Of a DNA stretch of 64,000 bases, positions 62,135 through 64,000 are shown in pieces. The notes under the pieces are model-generated. The model was given only the letters and a program-made list of their open reading frames with translations, did no database searches and was not told where the DNA came from. The stretch is taken from the NCBI GenBank assembly GCA_017962235.1, contig JAGCVS010000005.1:83373-147372 (forward strand), in the 5' to 3' direction. How positions within the stretch are numbered: position 1 is the first letter of the stretch; the number at the start of each line of letters is the position of its first letter. Made by a program: the position numbers and the translations under genes. Source of the DNA: Bacteroidales bacterium (GTDB taxonomy: Bacteria; Bacteroidota; Bacteroidia; Bacteroidales; UBA932).

Positions 62135-62733
62135 AAATGACAAAGAAAGATGTAATTGACAGGGCCAAAGAGTCCCTCATGATAGAGAGCAAGGCCATTG
62201 CAGATATCGCCGGCTATCTTGACGAGGATGGCTTTTACGAGGCGGTGAAGGCACTTGCCGCCGCCCCGCGCATAACCACCTGCGCCAGCGGATCTTCCGG
62301 CATCGCAGCCAAAAAGTTCGCCCACTCGCTGTGCTGCATAGAGCGCGGCGCACAGTTCCTCTCTCCCGCGGAGGCGGTGCACGGCGGTATGGGCTGCATG
62401 AAGAAGGGGGATGTTGTGGTAATGGTGTCGCGCGGCGGAAAGACGGCGGAGCTGCTCCCCATCATCGACGTCTGTAACAAGAAGGGGGTCACCCTCATCG
62501 GCATTACAGAAAACCTCAACTCCACCCTGGCTCAGAAGTCCCAGATTGTGGTTCCCATGAAGATAGAGCGCGAAAGCGACTGCCTCAATGTGATGGCCAC
62601 CACCAGTTATGTCGTTACAATTGCTATCTTTGACGCCATGCTCAACGCGCTCATGGTGATGACAGATTATACCTTGGAGCAGTTCGCCCTGATTCACCCG
62701 GGCGGCGCGGTAGGAGACAGACTGAATAAATAA
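62131..62733 (+). CDS. SIS-domain phosphosugar isomerase
   Basis: The 200-residue protein is a single SIS domain, with TTCASGSSGIAAKKFAHSL and VVMVSRGGKTAELLPIIDVCNKKGVTLIGITENLNSTLAQKS, close to KdsD/GutQ and MurQ-like isomerases but without CBS domains. It ends ALIHPGGAVGDRL, the C-terminal catalytic segment of KpsF-type arabinose-5-phosphate isomerases. It should interconvert a ketose and an aldose phosphate. It overlaps the kinase gene by four bases. Confidence 0.88.
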   Translation: MKMTKKDVIDRAKESLMIESKAIADIAGYLDEDGFYEAVKALAAAPRITTCASGSSGIAAKKFAHSLCCIERGAQFLSPAEAVHGGMGCMKKGDVVVMVSRGGKTAELLPIIDVCNKKGVTLIGITENLNSTLAQKSQIVVPMKIERESDCLNVMATTSYVVTIAIFDAMLNALMVMTDYTLEQFALIHPGGAVGDRLNK

Positions 62734-62739
62734 ACCGCT

Positions 62740-63444
62740 ATGTATAAAGGATTTAAGATTGAACCGCCGTTCTTTGAGATAGGTCCCAAAGCCTATATGT
62801 ACGGCGAGCGCCTGCTAAAGCTGGCAAAGGCGGCAGACGCAGCAGCAGAGAAATATGATGTTCGGATACTTTTCACCCCGCAGCCTTCAGACATCTACAT
62901 GCTGGCCCACGAAACCAAGAATCTGGTGATAGTGGCACAACATATCGACCCGATTCCCGTGGGACGCGGACAGGGCTCCATCCTGGCCGAGGCGGTGAAG
63001 GCGGCCGGCGCACACGCCGTAATGCTCAATCACGCAGAGAAGCCCGTGACCCTCGCCGACCTGGCAGCTTCCGTGAAGCGTGCCGACGAAGTCGGTCTGG
63101 TCTCCATCATCTGCGCCGATTCGCTCAAAGAGGCTGAGGCGGTGGCGCTGCTTAATCCAAACATCATCGTGGCAGAGCCGTCGGAACTTATTGGCACCGG
63201 TGTCACCAGCGACGAAGAGTACGTGCGCGCAACCACCGCCGCCATCAAGAAAGTCAATCCTGAGATCCAGGTGCTTCAGGCGGCCGGCATCAAATGCGGG
63301 CAGGACGTGTATAACGTAATCCGCGCCGGAGCCGACGCTACCGGCACCACCAGCGGTGTGATGCGCGCCCAAGACCCCGAAGCGGCCATGGAAGAGATGA
63401 TAAGCGCCGTGCGCCGTGCATGGGACGAGACCCACAAGAAATAA
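62740..63444 (+). CDS. Triosephosphate isomerase-like protein
   Basis: The 234-residue TIM-barrel protein shows the TPI pattern with KAAGAHAVMLNHAEKPVTL (catalytic His region), an internal NIIVAEPSELIGTG (Glu after VAEP, the TPI catalytic glutamate context) and the phosphate-binding GADATGTTSGVMRAQDP. It is nearer to archaeal-type or L-erythrulose/D-erythrulose phosphate isomerase-like members than to the housekeeping TpiA. In this operon it may handle a triose or tetrose phosphate made by the aldolase or kinase. Confidence 0.82.
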   Translation: MYKGFKIEPPFFEIGPKAYMYGERLLKLAKAADAAAEKYDVRILFTPQPSDIYMLAHETKNLVIVAQHIDPIPVGRGQGSILAEAVKAAGAHAVMLNHAEKPVTLADLAASVKRADEVGLVSIICADSLKEAEAVALLNPNIIVAEPSELIGTGVTSDEEYVRATTAAIKKVNPEIQVLQAAGIKCGQDVYNVIRAGADATGTTSGVMRAQDPEAAMEEMISAVRRAWDETHKK

Positions 63445-63489
63445 ATTTCCACAACAATATTATTAACCAACCCTTTAAATTCAACCAAA

Positions 63490-63990
63490 ATGAAAATTTA
63501 CAAAGGCAAAGTAACCGTTCAGTCCAAGGACCACATGCCCGACTTCCACAATGTAACCGACGAGGTCAAGAAGATTGTTGCCGAGAGCGGCATCAAGGAC
63601 GGTATCTGCGTACTTTACTCCCACCACACCACCTGCTCCGTAATGATTCAGGAGTGCTCTCACGACGTTACCTATTTTAACCGTGAGTTCCTGCAGCAGG
63701 ACCTTATCAACATAATGGAGAAAATCGTTCCCACCTGCCGTTACGAAGGCCAGTACCTGCATCCGGGTCCCAAGCATATCGAATTTGCACTTGCACACCC
63801 CGGTGAGGTAGAGCGTGGCAGCCTCAACACCGACGCCCACCTGCGCAGCAGCTTCTTTGGCCGCAGCGAGACCCTCATGATAGACGAAGGCAAACTCTCC
63901 CTCGGAGACTTCGGTTTCGTATACTTCATCGACTGGGACCAGGTTCGCGAACGCCAGCGCGTCCTCGAAGTGAAGATCATCGGTGAGTAA
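63490..63990 (+). CDS. YjbQ/UPF0047 family protein
   Basis: The 166-residue protein has the family motifs LYSHHTTCSVMIQEC and RGSLNTDAHLRSSFFG, with HHTTC holding a metal-binding His pair, and the end VYFIDWDQVRERQRVLEVKIIG. YjbQ is called a secondary thiamine-phosphate synthase from complementation; its true function is not clear, and several members lie in sugar operons. It is complete and ends ten bases before the window edge. Confidence 0.9.
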   Translation: MKIYKGKVTVQSKDHMPDFHNVTDEVKKIVAESGIKDGICVLYSHHTTCSVMIQECSHDVTYFNREFLQQDLINIMEKIVPTCRYEGQYLHPGPKHIEFALAHPGEVERGSLNTDAHLRSSFFGRSETLMIDEGKLSLGDFGFVYFIDWDQVRERQRVLEVKIIGE

Positions 63991-64000
63991 TCCCGCCTCG

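Overview
The window is a gene-dense stretch of a chromosome from a member of the Bacteroidota, most likely an anaerobic, fairly GC-rich member of the Bacteroidales. The evidence is: promoters of the Bacteroidetes type (TTTG or TTG, 19-21 bases, TAnnTTTG), found complete at ten places; families typical of the group (GSCFA, DUF5723, DUF1015 beside serC/serA, TlpA-type lipoproteins); a KISTS version of the MetG KMSKS loop; and an anaerobic ribonucleotide reductase with its activase. No phage, transposase, CRISPR array or rRNA is visible. The species cannot be named from the sequence alone.

Layout. 1-8040: partial recX, a patatin/outer-membrane-barrel protein, rlmN (minus), then LOG-family protein, recA, trpS and umuDC (plus). 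8106-11795: four exported envelope proteins of mostly unknown function. 11808-14307: a free-standing (p)ppGpp synthetase, a separate small (p)ppGpp hydrolase and an APH-like kinase, nearly without gaps. 14304-19942: a PP2C phosphatase fused to an anti-sigma-type kinase domain, its STAS partner, a cation/proton antiporter, a VanX-like dipeptidase and an RsiV-like lipoprotein. 20160-22853: nrdD-nrdG. 22867-27828: an accessory-looking stretch with tRNA-Leu, tRNA-Asn, hairpin repeats, a structured 5' leader in front of a 48-codon basic ORF, and small membrane or PH-like proteins. 27930-45720: housekeeping genes (dnaG, metG, udk, asnS, ctp protease, dCMP deaminase, acyl-CoA ligase, MsbA-like exporter, FKBP, recQ, miaA). 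45782-54572: yigZ-like gene, pyrBI, serC-serA-DUF1015, a sugar transporter with a ROK kinase, and a TlpA lipoprotein. 54594-63990: tRNA-Thr, a PPC-domain protein and a long operon for an unidentified carbohydrate (MFS transporter, HpcH-type aldolase, NagA-like, NagB-like, ceramidase-like, FGGY kinase, SIS isomerase, TIM-like isomerase, YjbQ).

The most interesting signal is non-coding. The same ~90-base leader lies directly before pyrB (46447-46538) and before the aldolase gene (56515-56608). In each copy a hairpin carries a 13-14 base loop that is perfectly complementary to a strand ending exactly six bases before the ATG. The two copies differ at paired positions in ways that keep the pairing, including G-U pairs that only make sense in RNA. 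This looks like an RNA switch or translational control element shared by two unrelated genes. A second candidate is the transcript at about 24058-24432: it starts at a clear promoter, folds into a junction closed by a helix that abuts the ATG of a small basic protein, and ends in a UUCG-loop terminator. Also notable are the split stringent-response pair, the partner-switching pair, tRNA terminators that fold back on the tRNA 3' ends, and a NagB-like protein lacking a catalytic aspartate.
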